Program-made: the position numbers and the translations under genes
The notes under the pieces: model-generated
Database searches by the model: none
The model's input: only the letters and a program-made list of their open reading frames with translations
Told to the model about the DNA's origin: nothing
Shown: positions 1-8,721 of the stretch, one piece after another
How positions within the stretch are numbered: position 1 is the first letter of the stretch
Layout: each line of letters opens with the position of its first letter
Origin: CANHBY01 sp046342195
GTDB lineage: Bacteria; Pseudomonadota; Gammaproteobacteria; Burkholderiales; Burkholderiaceae_C
Reading direction: 5' to 3'
Length of the DNA stretch: 41,910 nt
Assembly (NCBI GenBank): GCA_046342195.1
Contig: JBKDQE010000068.1
Location: 1-41,910, forward strand

Positions 1-138
1 TGAAAGACCCTCAGAAACCCGGGCGCGTATAGTGTAGTCTTGATAAGCTGGTAAAGCCACAGCGGCCAAAATGCCGATGATGGCGACCACGATCATCAAC
101 TCAATGAGGGTGAAGCCTTTTTGAACGAAGCGTTTCAT
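1..138 (-). CDS. pilA: Type IV pilin major subunit, N-terminal part only
   Basis: This is the first 46 codons of a type IV pilin; the rest lies beyond the window start. The protein begins with a short basic leader (MKRFVQKG) followed by FTLIELMIVVAIIGILAA, the class III prepilin signal. The prepilin peptidase would cut after Gly8 and N-methylate Phe9. Glu13 is the conserved Glu5 of the mature pilin, needed for assembly. The hydrophobic helix runs into ALPAYQDYTIRARVSEG, typical of PilA/PilE major pilins of beta- and gammaproteobacteria. The start ATG is at 138-136. A good sigma54-type promoter lies upstream. The pilin would form pili for twitching, adhesion and DNA uptake. Whether it is the major pilin or a second copy cannot be told from this fragment. 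Confidence 0.93.
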   Translation of the reverse strand, partial: MKRFVQKGFTLIELMIVVAIIGILAAVALPAYQDYTIRARVSEGLS

Positions 139-177
139 GACGAATCCTTGAAAAATGAAAAATGACCTCTCTTATGA

Positions 178-193
178 AGCAAACCTTATGCCA
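178..193 (-). promoter_or_regulatory. Sigma54 (-24/-12) promoter of the pilin gene
   Basis: On the minus strand the sequence reads TGGCATAAGGTTTGCT. It matches the RpoN consensus TGGCAC-N5-TTGC(A/T), with GG and GC at the correct spacing. The -12 element lies about 40 bases from the pilin ATG. Pilin genes of this type are known to use RpoN with the PilS/PilR two-component system, so position and sequence agree. Confidence 0.8.
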
Positions 194-248
194 AGTTGTT
201 TAAATATGTGAGTGGGGGCTTTTTTATGGGTGTGAGGGGCTTTTTGCC

Positions 249-306
249 GCTTGATCTGACATATTTTGCTCTGTGAGGCTGACAAATTTTGGCGCTTGAT
301 CTGACC
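249..306 (-). promoter_or_regulatory. Candidate PilR activator sites upstream of the pilin promoter
   Basis: Between about 60 and 115 bases upstream of the -24 element, TGTCAG occurs twice on the minus strand (261-256 and 284-279) and GGTCAG once (306-301). A 12-base direct repeat, GCTTGATCTGAC on the plus strand, is present at 249-260 and 294-305. PilR of Pseudomonas binds several (C/G)TGTC sites at a similar distance upstream of pilA. The repeats and distance fit an enhancer for a sigma54 promoter; the assignment to PilR is an inference. Confidence 0.45.
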
Positions 307-349
307 TGTTTGGGCTGGTTGGGGGTCGCTGATTTGGCAAGATTGAAAA

Positions 350-1192
350 TCAAGCCGTCGAGGATGAAGCGGCTTGGAGGGATTGCCTCAGGGCTTGCGC
401 GGCATGGCGGGCGGCTTGAGCAAAATCAGTGTTTGTGCTGGCATAGAGAACAGAGCGGGAAGCATTGACAAGAATCGGGCCTTGGGTGCTGCCATCAGGA
501 GCGGCGACCCAGCCGGCCCGCACGGTGGCCTGGGCATGGCCGCCTTGGGCGCCGACGCCGGGAATCAGTAGCGGTAAGGTGGGGGCAAGTGCGCGCACTT
601 GGGCAATTTCTTCAGGGAAGGTGGCCCCGACCACCAGGCCCAATTGCCCGTTGCGGTTCCAGGGGCCGTTGGCCAGGCGGGCGATTTGTTCGAACACTCG
701 CTCACCGTTGGCCAGGCGCTGGGCTTGCAGATCACTGCCGCCAGGATTGGAGGTGCGGCACAGCAAAAACAGACCTTTGTCAGGGTAATCAAGGTAGGGC
801 TCGATGGAGTCAAAGCCCATGAAGGGTGACAAAGTGACCGCATCGGCCTGGTAGCGCTCAAAGGCTTCGATGGCGTATTGCCGGGCTGTACTGCCGATGT
901 CGCCTCGCTTGGCGTCAAGGATCACTGGCACCCCAGGCGCGGTCTGGTGAATAAATTGAATCAACTGCTCAAGTTGGCTTTCGGCGCGGTGGGCTGCAAA
1001 GTAGGCAATTTGGGGCTTGAACGCCAGAGCCAGATCCTGCGTGGCCTGCACCATGGTGGCGCAAAAATCAAAAATGCGCGAGGCATCGCCCCGCCACGGG
1101 CCGGGGAACCGGGCAGGATCGGGGTCAAGACCGATGCACAGAAGGGAATCATGGGCCCGCTCGGTCTGTAAAATTTGGCTGAGGAAATTCAT
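350..1192 (-). CDS. pyrF: Orotidine 5'-phosphate decarboxylase (type 2)
   Basis: PyrF catalyses the last step of de novo UMP synthesis, decarboxylating orotidine monophosphate in the cytoplasm. The 280-residue protein is of the long type 2 family. It has the active-site motif LDAKRGDIGSTA at residues 92-103, with the catalytic Asp-Lys-Asp arrangement, and GLDPDP near residue 21 for the substrate-binding start of the barrel. The C-terminal phosphate loop is visible as PGVGAQGG and NASRS. The start ATG overlaps the purB stop codon as ATGA, so the two genes are probably cotranscribed and translationally coupled, pairing a pyrimidine with a purine synthesis gene. Confidence 0.95.
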   Translation of the reverse strand: MNFLSQILQTERAHDSLLCIGLDPDPARFPGPWRGDASRIFDFCATMVQATQDLALAFKPQIAYFAAHRAESQLEQLIQFIHQTAPGVPVILDAKRGDIGSTARQYAIEAFERYQADAVTLSPFMGFDSIEPYLDYPDKGLFLLCRTSNPGGSDLQAQRLANGERVFEQIARLANGPWNRNGQLGLVVGATFPEEIAQVRALAPTLPLLIPGVGAQGGHAQATVRAGWVAAPDGSTQGPILVNASRSVLYASTNTDFAQAARHAAQALRQSLQAASSSTA

Positions 1193-2607
1193 GGCGCGTT
1201 CGGTGTGCCGGGTTGGGCAATGCGGCCCGCCAATTCAGCCGCTTTGCCGATGTAGCTGGCCGGGGTGAGGGCCAGCAGTCGGGCTTTGTCGGCGTCTGGA
1301 ATGTGAAGGGTGGCAATAAAGGCTCGCAGGGTTTCTGCGGTCATGGCCTTGCCGCGGGTGATTTCTTTGAGCTGCTCATAGGGGTTGGGCAAGCCATAGC
1401 GGCGCATGACCGTCTGGATGGGCTCGGCCAGGACTTCCCAAGCGGCATCAAGGTCTGAGGTCAAGGCGTTGGGGTTGGCTTCAAGTTTGTCGAGGCCGCG
1501 CTGAAGGCTGTTGAGAGCCAGCACCGTGTAGCCGAAAGCGACCCCCATGTTGCGCAATACGGTGCTGTCGGTCAAGTCACGCTGCCAGCGGCTGATGGGC
1601 AGCTTTTGGCTCAGGTGGGTGAGTATGGCATTGGCCAGCCCCAGGTTGCCCTCAGCATTTTCGAAGTCGATCGGGTTGACTTTGTGGGGCATGGTCGAGC
1701 TGCCAATTTCACCCACCTTGAGCTTTTGCTTGAAGTAGCCCAGGCTGATGTAACCCCAGACATCGCGCGACCAGTCAATGAGGATGGTGTTGCTGCGGGT
1801 GATGGCGTCGAAGAGCTCGGCCATGCTGTCGTGGGGTTCAATTTGGGTGGTGTAGGGGTTGAAATTCAGGCCCAGTTGCTGCTCAATGACGCGCCGGCTG
1901 AAAGCTTCCCAGTCAGTGTCGGGGTAGGCGGCAAGGTGAGCATTGTAGTTACCTACGGCGCCATTCATTTTGGCCAGCAGCTTGATGTCGGCGATGCGTT
2001 TGGCCGCAGTGGCCAGGCGTGCCACCACATTGGCCACTTCTTTGCCCACGGTGGTGGGGCTGGCTGTTTGGCCATGGGTGCGGCTGAGCATGGGCACTGC
2101 CGCCAAGGCCCGGGCCATGGCCTTGAGACGATCAATAACCTCATGCAGGGCGGGCAGCAATACTTCGGCGCGGGCGGCTTGAAGCATCAAGGCGTGGCTG
2201 GTGTTGTTGATGTCTTCGCTGGTGCAGGCAAAATGCACAAATTCAAGGTGAGATTGGAGTTCAGGGTGGTTTTCGAAGTGTTGCTTGATCCAGTACTCCA
2301 CGGCCTTCACATCGTGATTGGTGGTTCGTTCAATGTCTTTGATGGCTTGGGCATCAGGGGGTGAAAAATAACGTACGCGATCACGCAACAGATGCCGGGC
2401 GGCCTCAGACAAGGGGGGGAACTCACTGAACCCGGCGTCTGACAGGGCAATGAACCACTCAATCTCAACCCGCACCCGACATTGCATCAGGCCAAACTCA
2501 CTGAGCAAGGGGCGCAGTGCGGCCACTTTGTCGGCATAACGGCCATCAAGGGGGCTCAGGGCGGTCAGCGATGACTCAGCGCCACCAGAATTGGATAAGG
2601 AAGACAT
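1189..2607 (-). CDS. purB: Adenylosuccinate lyase
   Basis: PurB acts twice in purine synthesis, releasing fumarate from SAICAR and from adenylosuccinate. The protein matches the E. coli-type long PurB: the N-terminus SLTALSPLDGRYADKVAALRP is characteristic, and the fumarase/aspartase signature SSTMPHKVNPIDFENAEGN lies near residues 300-318. RTHGQTASPTTVGKE carries a conserved active-site His. The open frame extends 14 codons further upstream to 2649, but that extension (RAAHRSCACPG) does not look like PurB. I therefore start at the ATG at 2607, giving 472 residues. It is the first gene of a purB-pyrF pair and is divergent from the glutathione S-transferase gene. Confidence 0.95.
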   Translation of the reverse strand: MSSLSNSGGAESSLTALSPLDGRYADKVAALRPLLSEFGLMQCRVRVEIEWFIALSDAGFSEFPPLSEAARHLLRDRVRYFSPPDAQAIKDIERTTNHDVKAVEYWIKQHFENHPELQSHLEFVHFACTSEDINNTSHALMLQAARAEVLLPALHEVIDRLKAMARALAAVPMLSRTHGQTASPTTVGKEVANVVARLATAAKRIADIKLLAKMNGAVGNYNAHLAAYPDTDWEAFSRRVIEQQLGLNFNPYTTQIEPHDSMAELFDAITRSNTILIDWSRDVWGYISLGYFKQKLKVGEIGSSTMPHKVNPIDFENAEGNLGLANAILTHLSQKLPISRWQRDLTDSTVLRNMGVAFGYTVLALNSLQRGLDKLEANPNALTSDLDAAWEVLAEPIQTVMRRYGLPNPYEQLKEITRGKAMTAETLRAFIATLHIPDADKARLLALTPASYIGKAAELAGRIAQPGTPNAP

Positions 2608-2770
2608 GAACACTCCAGGGCATGCGCAAGACCGGTGGGCGGCCCGCAAAAAATACAGATTTTAATCGGGCCTTGGAATTGGGCGCATTTCTGCGAAGAT
2701 GTGGTTTGAGTGCCGCAGAGGCGGTGTTTCTTGATTTTTAATTGATTGACTTTCAAAACTTCTTGTGCCC

Positions 2771-3403
2771 ATGAAACTGATTGGCTCCCTCACCAGCCCC
2801 TATGTGCGAAAAGTTCGTGTTGTGATGGCCGAAAAGAGGCTGGATTTTCCCTTTGAGTTAGAAGATGTCTGGGCAGAGCGTGCACTGACCGAGGCCAACC
2901 CCTTGGGCAAGGTGCCCTGCCTGTTGATGGACGGCGGCGAGTCCGTCTATGACTCGCGCGTGATTGTGGAATACCTGGATACCCTTTCGCCGGTGTCGCG
3001 CTTGTTGCCGGAGCGGGGCCGAGACCGTGCCGAGGTATTGACCTGGGAAGCTCTGGCCGATGGCTTGCTCGATGCTGCAATTTTGGCCCGACTTGAAACC
3101 ACTTGGCCGGGGCGCACCGAGGCTCAGCGCTGCTCAGCCTGGGTCGACCGCCAATTGAATAAGGTCAATTCTGCCTTGGGGGCTTTGAGCCGCGGCTTGG
3201 GCGACAGGCCGTGGCTGGCGGGCCAGTATATGAGCTTGGCTGACATTGCCGCAGGGTGCGCCCTCGGCTGGCTGGAGTTCCGGTTTCCTGACATCCTTTG
3301 GCGCGAAACTTACCCTGGTCTGGCCCGTTTTTTTGACAAACTTAACAGCCGCCCCAGCTTCATTGATACGGCTCCGCCCAGGGCCGCGCCTGACAGCCGC
3401 TGA
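2771..3403 (+). CDS. Glutathione S-transferase (YibF-like)
   Basis: This is a cytosolic glutathione S-transferase of about 210 residues. The N-terminal thioredoxin-like domain starts MKLIGSLTSPYVRKVRVVMAE. It continues with NPLGKVPCLLMDGGESVYDSR, where the cis-Pro and the Asp-Ser pair bind the glutamyl part of glutathione. The all-helical C-terminal domain contains WLAGQYMSLADIAAGCAL, the N-capping box and hydrophobic staple region typical of the family. A GTG at 2765 is an alternative start two codons upstream; family members such as YibF begin at MKL, so ATG 2771 is preferred. The substrate is unknown. It is transcribed divergently from purB-pyrF. Confidence 0.9.
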   Translation: MKLIGSLTSPYVRKVRVVMAEKRLDFPFELEDVWAERALTEANPLGKVPCLLMDGGESVYDSRVIVEYLDTLSPVSRLLPERGRDRAEVLTWEALADGLLDAAILARLETTWPGRTEAQRCSAWVDRQLNKVNSALGALSRGLGDRPWLAGQYMSLADIAAGCALGWLEFRFPDILWRETYPGLARFFDKLNSRPSFIDTAPPRAAPDSR

Positions 3404-3421
3404 GTGCTGCGACTCAAATTG

Positions 3422-3445
3422 ACTGGCCTGCCTTTGTGGGCCAGT
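3422..3445 (+). terminator. Hairpin, possible terminator after the GST gene
   Basis: A perfect 7-bp stem (ACTGGCC / GGCCAGT) with a 10-base loop begins 18 bases after the GST stop. It is followed only by a weak T-rich stretch, so it may be a rho-dependent pause site rather than a classical terminator. Confidence 0.4.
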
Positions 3446-3560
3446 GTTGGATTTCTCACCACAGCCGGGGCGTGACCGTTCTACACTGTCGTTGCACCTC
3501 ATTTGGCCATAAGCTGTTCGAGGGTGTTTCCTGAGACTTGCTTGACGGAGCGTAGCCCCC

Positions 3561-6500
3561 ATGAATGCCCCCCTTCCCGAATCAATTCGCCTCGCCCTGG
3601 AGCGCGTAACCCTGGACGACAAATACGTCTTGGAGCGCGGTCATGCCTTCATGAGTGGCGTGCATGCCTTGGTGCGATTGCCCATGCTGCAACGTCAACG
3701 CGATGCCCTGGCTGGCCTGAACACCGCGGGCTTCATCAGCGGTTACCGCGGCTCACCTTTGGGCACCTATGACCAGGCTCTATGGGCAGCTAAAAAACAT
3801 TTGGCTGCGCAAAATATTGTGTTTCAACCGGGGGTCAATGAAGAATTGGGGGCCACAGCCGTTTGGGGTACGCAGCAACTGGATTTGTTTGCGCCATCCA
3901 AGAAGTTTGATGGTGTCTTTGGCATTTGGTATGGCAAAGGCCCAGGCGCTGACCGCTGCTCAGATGTGTTCAAGCATGCCAACATGGCTGGCACTGCCCA
4001 GTATGGCGGGGTGATTGCGATTGCCGGTGACGACCATATTGCCAAAAGCAGCACGGCAGCTCACCAAAGCGACCACATTTTCAAGGCTTGCGGTTTGCCA
4101 GTGTTTTTCCCCAGCAGTGTGCAAGATATTCTGGATATGGGCCTGCATGCTTTTGCCATGAGCCGCTTTGCGGGTGTTTGGTCAGGCATGAAAACAATTC
4201 AGGAGATTGTGGAATCAGCCAGCAGTGTTTCAGTCGATCCTGACCGGGTCAATATCATTTTGCCTGAGGATTTTCTGATGCCGCCGGGGGGGCTGCATAT
4301 TCGGTGGCCGGACGCACCTTTGGATCAGGAAGCCCGGCTGATAGACTACAAATGGTATGCGGCCTTGGCCTATGTCAGGGCCAATCGGCTCAACCATAAC
4401 GTGATCGCCAGCCCCCATGACCGGTTCGGGATCATCGCCAGTGGCAAGGCCTACAACGACACCCGGCAAGCTTTGCATAACCTGGGCCTGGACGATGAAT
4501 CTTGCCGGCGCTTGGGTATTCGATTGCACAAGGTGAATGTGGTTTGGCCTCTGGAGGCCAGCATTACCCGTGATTTTGCACTTGGCCTGCAGGAAATTCT
4601 CGTTGTCGAAGAAAAACGGCAGGTGATTGAATATCAAATTAAAGAAGAGCTTTATAACTGGCGCCCTGATGTTCGACCCCATGTATTAGGCAAGTTTGAC
4701 GAACCTGAGGGTGATCTTACCGGGGGGGAGTGGTCGCGGCCGAACCCGGGCGAAAATTGGCTGCTGCGGGCGCAGGCTGATCTTAATCCGGCCATGATTG
4801 CCAAGGCCATTGCCAAGCGCCTCAATAAATTGGGTGTCGATGAAGACACGCGCCAACGCATGGCCAGCCGCGTGGCGATCATTGAAGCCAAAGAACGCAG
4901 CCTGGAGGTTTTGAACACTCAAGGACACGCCACGGGTGAGCGCATGCCTTGGTTTTGCAGTGGCTGTCCGCACAATACCTCCACCCAGGTGCCTGAGGGT
5001 TCACGTGCCAGCGGGGGTATTGGCTGTCATTACATGGTGCTCTGGATGGATCGCCAGACCAGCACTTTCACCCAAATGGGGGGCGAAGGGGTGACCTGGG
5101 TGGGTCAGGCTCCTTTCAGCACAGATCAACATATTTTCACCAACCTCGGTGATGGTACTTATTACCACTCAGGCCTGCTGGCTATTCGGCAAAGCATCGC
5201 AGCCAAAGTCAATATTACCTACAAAATTCTTTACAACGACGCGGTGGCCATGACTGGCGGCCAGCCTGTTGAAGGTGGTTTGAGCGTGCCCGCCATCACG
5301 CGGGAGTTGCAAGCCGAAGGGGCTCGTCACATTGTGGTTGTCACCGACGAACCTGAAAAATACGACAATGCTGAAATGCAGGATCCTGCCGTGGGCCTGG
5401 CGCCGGGGGTCACCGTGCATCACCGAGATCTTCTGGATACTATTCAAAAAGAGCTCAGAAAGATCAAGGGCTGTACGGTTTTAATTTATGACCAAACTTG
5501 TGCCACTGAAAAACGCCGGCGCCGCAAACGCGATAGTCTCGTTGATCCCGCCAAGCGCGTCATCATCAACGAACAGGTCTGCGAGGGTTGTGGGGACTGC
5601 TCCACAACCAGCAATTGTTTGAGTATTGAACCCCTGGAAACTGAATTTGGGCGTAAAAGACAGATCAATCAAAATAGCTGCAACAAAGATTTTTCGTGTG
5701 TGAAAGGCTTTTGTCCGAGCTTTGTCACAATTGAGGGGGGTGAGCTCAAGCGTGCATCCAAGGGCAAGACGGGCCCTTCGCTGGAGGCCCTTCCCACTCT
5801 GCCGGAGCCCACCCTGCCAGAGGCCACTGAGCCTTGGGGCATTGTGGTAGCCGGCGTTGGTGGTACCGGCGTAATCACGGTCGGTCAGTTGCTGGGCATG
5901 GCGGCTCATCTGGAAGGCAAAGGCGTGATCACCCAGGATGCGGCCGGTTTAGCCCAAAAGGGTGGGGCCACCTGGAGCCACATTCAGATTGCAAAAGATC
6001 AGGCCACCATCCGTACCACCAAGGTGGCGACCGCCGAGGCTCATCTCATCATTGGTTGTGACCCCATCGTGACAGCCCACCCTGCCACACTCGCCACTCT
6101 GCTGGAAGGGCGATCGCATGTGGTTTTGAACACCCACGCTACGCCAACAGCGGCTTTTGTCCACCAACCCGATTGGCAGTTTCCTGGGGCAGCCTGCCGC
6201 AGTGCCCTGCTGATGGCTGTGGGCGACAGCGCTTTGCATGAATTGGATGCTGAAGCCCTGGCCGTGGGTTTGCTGGGTGACTCGATTTTTACCAACCCCT
6301 TGCTATTGGGCGCAGCTTGGCAACTGGGGCTGATTCCTCTGGGGCGTGAGGCTTTGCGCCGGGCCATGGAGATCAATGGGGTGCAAATTGAGCGCAACCA
6401 CGCAGCTTTTGAGTGGGGGCGCCAAGCCGCTCATGACTTGAAAAAAATTGAAGCCCTGATCAAGCCGCAGGGCCAGGTGCTTCACTTCAAGAAGCCAGAA

Positions 6501-7151
6501 TCGCTTGATGACATGATTGAACGCCGCATAGAGTTTTTGACGGGCTACCAAAGCGCCCGGTATGCCCGACGTTACGCAGCTTTTGTGAATAAAATCAGGG
6601 CTGCTGAAATTGCCTTGAACCCTGATTCGGGGCGCCTGGCCCTGACCGAAGCCGTGGCACGCTATTTGTTCAAGCTTATGGCCTACAAAGATGAATACGA
6701 GGTGGCCCGCTTGCACTCAGCCCCCGAATTCACAGCCAAAATTCATGACCAGTTTGAAGGTGATTATAAAATTGTTCATCATTTTGCCCCCCCTCTATTT
6801 AGTAAAAAAGACAGCGAGGGTCATCTGCTTAAACGCGCTTACGGCCCCTGGATTCGCAAAGCGCTTCCTTGGCTGGCCCGTGGCAAAATACTGAGAGCGA
6901 CACCGCTGGATATTTTTGGGTTCACACGCGAGCGACGCAGCGAGCGGGCTTTGATCAAGTCTTATAAGGCCTCTATTGAGGAATTACTCTCTGGTCTGTC
7001 TACCGAGCGATTGCCCCTGGCGATTCAAATTGCCCGTATTCCCGAAGAAATTCGGGGCTATGGCCACGTCAAAGAAAAGCATTTGAAATCAGCTCAAGAG
7101 CGCTGGAATGGTTGGATGGCTCAGTGGCGGTCTGAGGGGAGGGGAGCTTGA
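3561..7151 (+). CDS. Indolepyruvate:ferredoxin oxidoreductase, fused alpha-beta type
   Basis: This 1,196-residue enzyme oxidatively decarboxylates aryl- or branched-chain 2-oxo acids to acyl-CoA with ferredoxin. The N-terminal pyrimidine-binding domain has the conserved FISGYRGSPLGTYD. A thiamine diphosphate-binding part follows with CSGCPHNTST, GGIGCHYM and NLGDGTYYHSG. A cysteine cluster near residue 673 (CEGCGDC...C) fits an Fe-S site. A C-terminal gamma-type domain starts around residue 763 with GVGGTGVITVGQLLG. The fusion of IorA- and IorB-like parts with a long C-terminal extension is the form common in Burkholderiales and alphaproteobacteria. A GGAG sits 10 bases before the ATG. It probably serves amino acid catabolism and appears monocistronic. 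Confidence 0.93.
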   Translation: MNAPLPESIRLALERVTLDDKYVLERGHAFMSGVHALVRLPMLQRQRDALAGLNTAGFISGYRGSPLGTYDQALWAAKKHLAAQNIVFQPGVNEELGATAVWGTQQLDLFAPSKKFDGVFGIWYGKGPGADRCSDVFKHANMAGTAQYGGVIAIAGDDHIAKSSTAAHQSDHIFKACGLPVFFPSSVQDILDMGLHAFAMSRFAGVWSGMKTIQEIVESASSVSVDPDRVNIILPEDFLMPPGGLHIRWPDAPLDQEARLIDYKWYAALAYVRANRLNHNVIASPHDRFGIIASGKAYNDTRQALHNLGLDDESCRRLGIRLHKVNVVWPLEASITRDFALGLQEILVVEEKRQVIEYQIKEELYNWRPDVRPHVLGKFDEPEGDLTGGEWSRPNPGENWLLRAQADLNPAMIAKAIAKRLNKLGVDEDTRQRMASRVAIIEAKERSLEVLNTQGHATGERMPWFCSGCPHNTSTQVPEGSRASGGIGCHYMVLWMDRQTSTFTQMGGEGVTWVGQAPFSTDQHIFTNLGDGTYYHSGLLAIRQSIAAKVNITYKILYNDAVAMTGGQPVEGGLSVPAITRELQAEGARHIVVVTDEPEKYDNAEMQDPAVGLAPGVTVHHRDLLDTIQKELRKIKGCTVLIYDQTCATEKRRRRKRDSLVDPAKRVIINEQVCEGCGDCSTTSNCLSIEPLETEFGRKRQINQNSCNKDFSCVKGFCPSFVTIEGGELKRASKGKTGPSLEALPTLPEPTLPEATEPWGIVVAGVGGTGVITVGQLLGMAAHLEGKGVITQDAAGLAQKGGATWSHIQIAKDQATIRTTKVATAEAHLIIGCDPIVTAHPATLATLLEGRSHVVLNTHATPTAAFVHQPDWQFPGAACRSALLMAVGDSALHELDAEALAVGLLGDSIFTNPLLLGAAWQLGLIPLGREALRRAMEINGVQIERNHAAFEWGRQAAHDLKKIEALIKPQGQVLHFKKPESLDDMIERRIEFLTGYQSARYARRYAAFVNKIRAAEIALNPDSGRLALTEAVARYLFKLMAYKDEYEVARLHSAPEFTAKIHDQFEGDYKIVHHFAPPLFSKKDSEGHLLKRAYGPWIRKALPWLARGKILRATPLDIFGFTRERRSERALIKSYKASIEELLSGLSTERLPLAIQIARIPEEIRGYGHVKEKHLKSAQERWNGWMAQWRSEGRGA

Positions 7152-7234
7152 TGGGCTCAATCATGGCCCTATGTTGGGGCTGGCGCCGGTTCGTGTAAGC
7201 TGTGATTTTTTTTGACGTGAGCACTGATGGCACC

Positions 7235-7810
7235 ATGGATACACCTGCTTTCCATAACTTGAGCAACTCTGATTGGAGCAGTTTACAAGCAGCCATCGCA
7301 ACGCATCCCTTCTCAACCGATATTGTCTGGCTGGATGGTTACCTCGTCGGCTTGGTTCTCCAAACTCAACGCCCTGGGTGGGACGTGTGGGCGCCGAAGG
7401 CGCTGGGGGAGCTTCCTTCCAACCCCTTGGTTCAGATCTTAACTGAGCGGCGCATGGCGTATCTGTGCGAGGCTCTTGAAAGCAAGGCTGGGTGGACACC
7501 ATTCTTGCTGGTAGAAGCTCATCAGGTCGAATTGCCGCCTTCTGAAAACTTCTCAGAAGTGCTGATGCCTTGGTCGGCTGGCCTGGAGCAAGCCTTTTTT
7601 GATTTTCCCATCGAAGCCTGTGAACATGATCCTAACCTGATGCTGGTGCTGGCGCGAGCCTATCGCCACCTGCCTGCGCCCGATGAGCATGAGCGGGAAC
7701 TGGTCGAATTGCTCAATGATGCTTATCCTCTCCACGACCTGCAAGACGCTGTAGGCGAATTGACCGCATGCGTCGAAGAACTCTGGCACTTCACTCGCAG
7801 CCCAAGCTGA
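7235..7810 (+). CDS. UPF0149 / YecA-like family protein
   Basis: This is a small acidic protein of about 190 residues. The segment WLDGYLVGLVL near residue 30 and MPWSAGLEQAFFDFP in the middle resemble the HGFLTAL and W..GF motifs of the YecA/YgfB (UPF0149) family, whose biochemical role is not settled. There is no membrane segment or signal peptide, and it lacks the C-terminal SEC-type zinc motif of some YecA proteins. A GTG at 7202 would add 11 codons. The ATG at 7235 is preferred because the sequence from MDTPAFHNLS starts a family-like helix. It is convergent with the DUF5672 gene. Confidence 0.6.
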   Translation: MDTPAFHNLSNSDWSSLQAAIATHPFSTDIVWLDGYLVGLVLQTQRPGWDVWAPKALGELPSNPLVQILTERRMAYLCEALESKAGWTPFLLVEAHQVELPPSENFSEVLMPWSAGLEQAFFDFPIEACEHDPNLMLVLARAYRHLPAPDEHERELVELLNDAYPLHDLQDAVGELTACVEELWHFTRSPS

Positions 7811-7831
7811 ATGGGGTGCCCATTCAAGTGG

Positions 7832-8686
7832 TCATCTTTTTGCAATAAATTGAATTTTGCGCCACTGAGCCCACTGAAGCCTGAGCCATAGTTTCCATTG
7901 GCGGGTGTCGCGCAAGCCGGATGAAAATCGTTTGGCAATCAGGGTGCGTGCAATCTCAAGGTGTTTTGCTTCCCGGCTCTGGATAAGGCGCTTGGCGAGT
8001 TCTTTGAGTTCCAAGCTGCGGGTCATGTGAGGTGGAAGGTCATCAATAAGTTGTGCCAGTTCTTCTGCATCGGTGAATCGCATCAGATGAAATGCGCCGT
8101 GGAAGCCAAAACTCTCGAATGAAGCGCTCACTCTCTCTTGCGAAAACTGAATAGCAATATCGGGTGGAGCAACGCGCAGCCCTGCTTGCGCCAGGAATGA
8201 GCGGTTGTGCTGGCAAATGCTAAGGTCTTCAGGGTGGGAAATTTTGAACTTGGGCGACGCCGTGGCTTGCAGGAGGCGCTTTGATCGCAAGGAGAACCCC
8301 CCATTACCCACAGATTGGTCATTCGGGGCTTTGGGCCACGGTGCCCCAATATAGTCAAATTCAAGAAATTCGGCTCTCCAAGCAGAAGGGGTGGTCACAT
8401 AGCCATCCCATTGACTCACCAGGGCATGAGTTGATTGAACATAATTCCCCAGCTTCAAAAGTACGAACAAAGAATAATCCTGGATCGATTGAAGCTCAGG
8501 AATGGGCACAATTCGAATGCCCAAGGGGATGTGTTTGAGCTTGTGATGTTCAGAGGTGAAGAGAATTGTCTCTGCAAATTCGACTGCCTTCATTGACAGC
8601 GTGAGCGACCGGATCGCCAGCGCGGGAGTGCGTGTATCGACAGCGCAGAGTGTGACATTGGGCAGGCTCAAGCAGCGTGATTTCAT
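7832..8686 (-). CDS. DUF5672 family protein, probable glycan-cluster enzyme
   Basis: The protein has the hallmarks of DUF5672, a family found in polysaccharide clusters and related to glycosyltransferases. It shows QWDGYV followed by WRAEFLEFDYIGAPWP, then VGNGGFSLRSKRLLQA, HPEDLSICQ and, towards the C-terminus, FGFHG. VGNGGFSLRS and the following acidic HPED resemble the donor and metal sites of small glycosyltransferases. The activity is unknown. No signal peptide is seen. Start choice: ATG at 8686 (MKSRCLSLPNVTLCAVDT); an upstream ATG at 8707 is also in frame. It is the last gene of the minus-strand glycan cluster and follows gmd closely. Confidence 0.75.
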   Translation of the reverse strand: MKSRCLSLPNVTLCAVDTRTPALAIRSLTLSMKAVEFAETILFTSEHHKLKHIPLGIRIVPIPELQSIQDYSLFVLLKLGNYVQSTHALVSQWDGYVTTPSAWRAEFLEFDYIGAPWPKAPNDQSVGNGGFSLRSKRLLQATASPKFKISHPEDLSICQHNRSFLAQAGLRVAPPDIAIQFSQERVSASFESFGFHGAFHLMRFTDAEELAQLIDDLPPHMTRSLELKELAKRLIQSREAKHLEIARTLIAKRFSSGLRDTRQWKLWLRLQWAQWRKIQFIAKR

Positions 8687-8721
8687 CTCGGAAGGCGGGT
8701 TTTGCAAGAATGATCAATGCC

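Noticed and set aside
1606..2364. 252-codon plus-strand frame opposite purB
   Set aside because: It is a shadow of the GC-rich purB codons, with no domain and no ribosome site.
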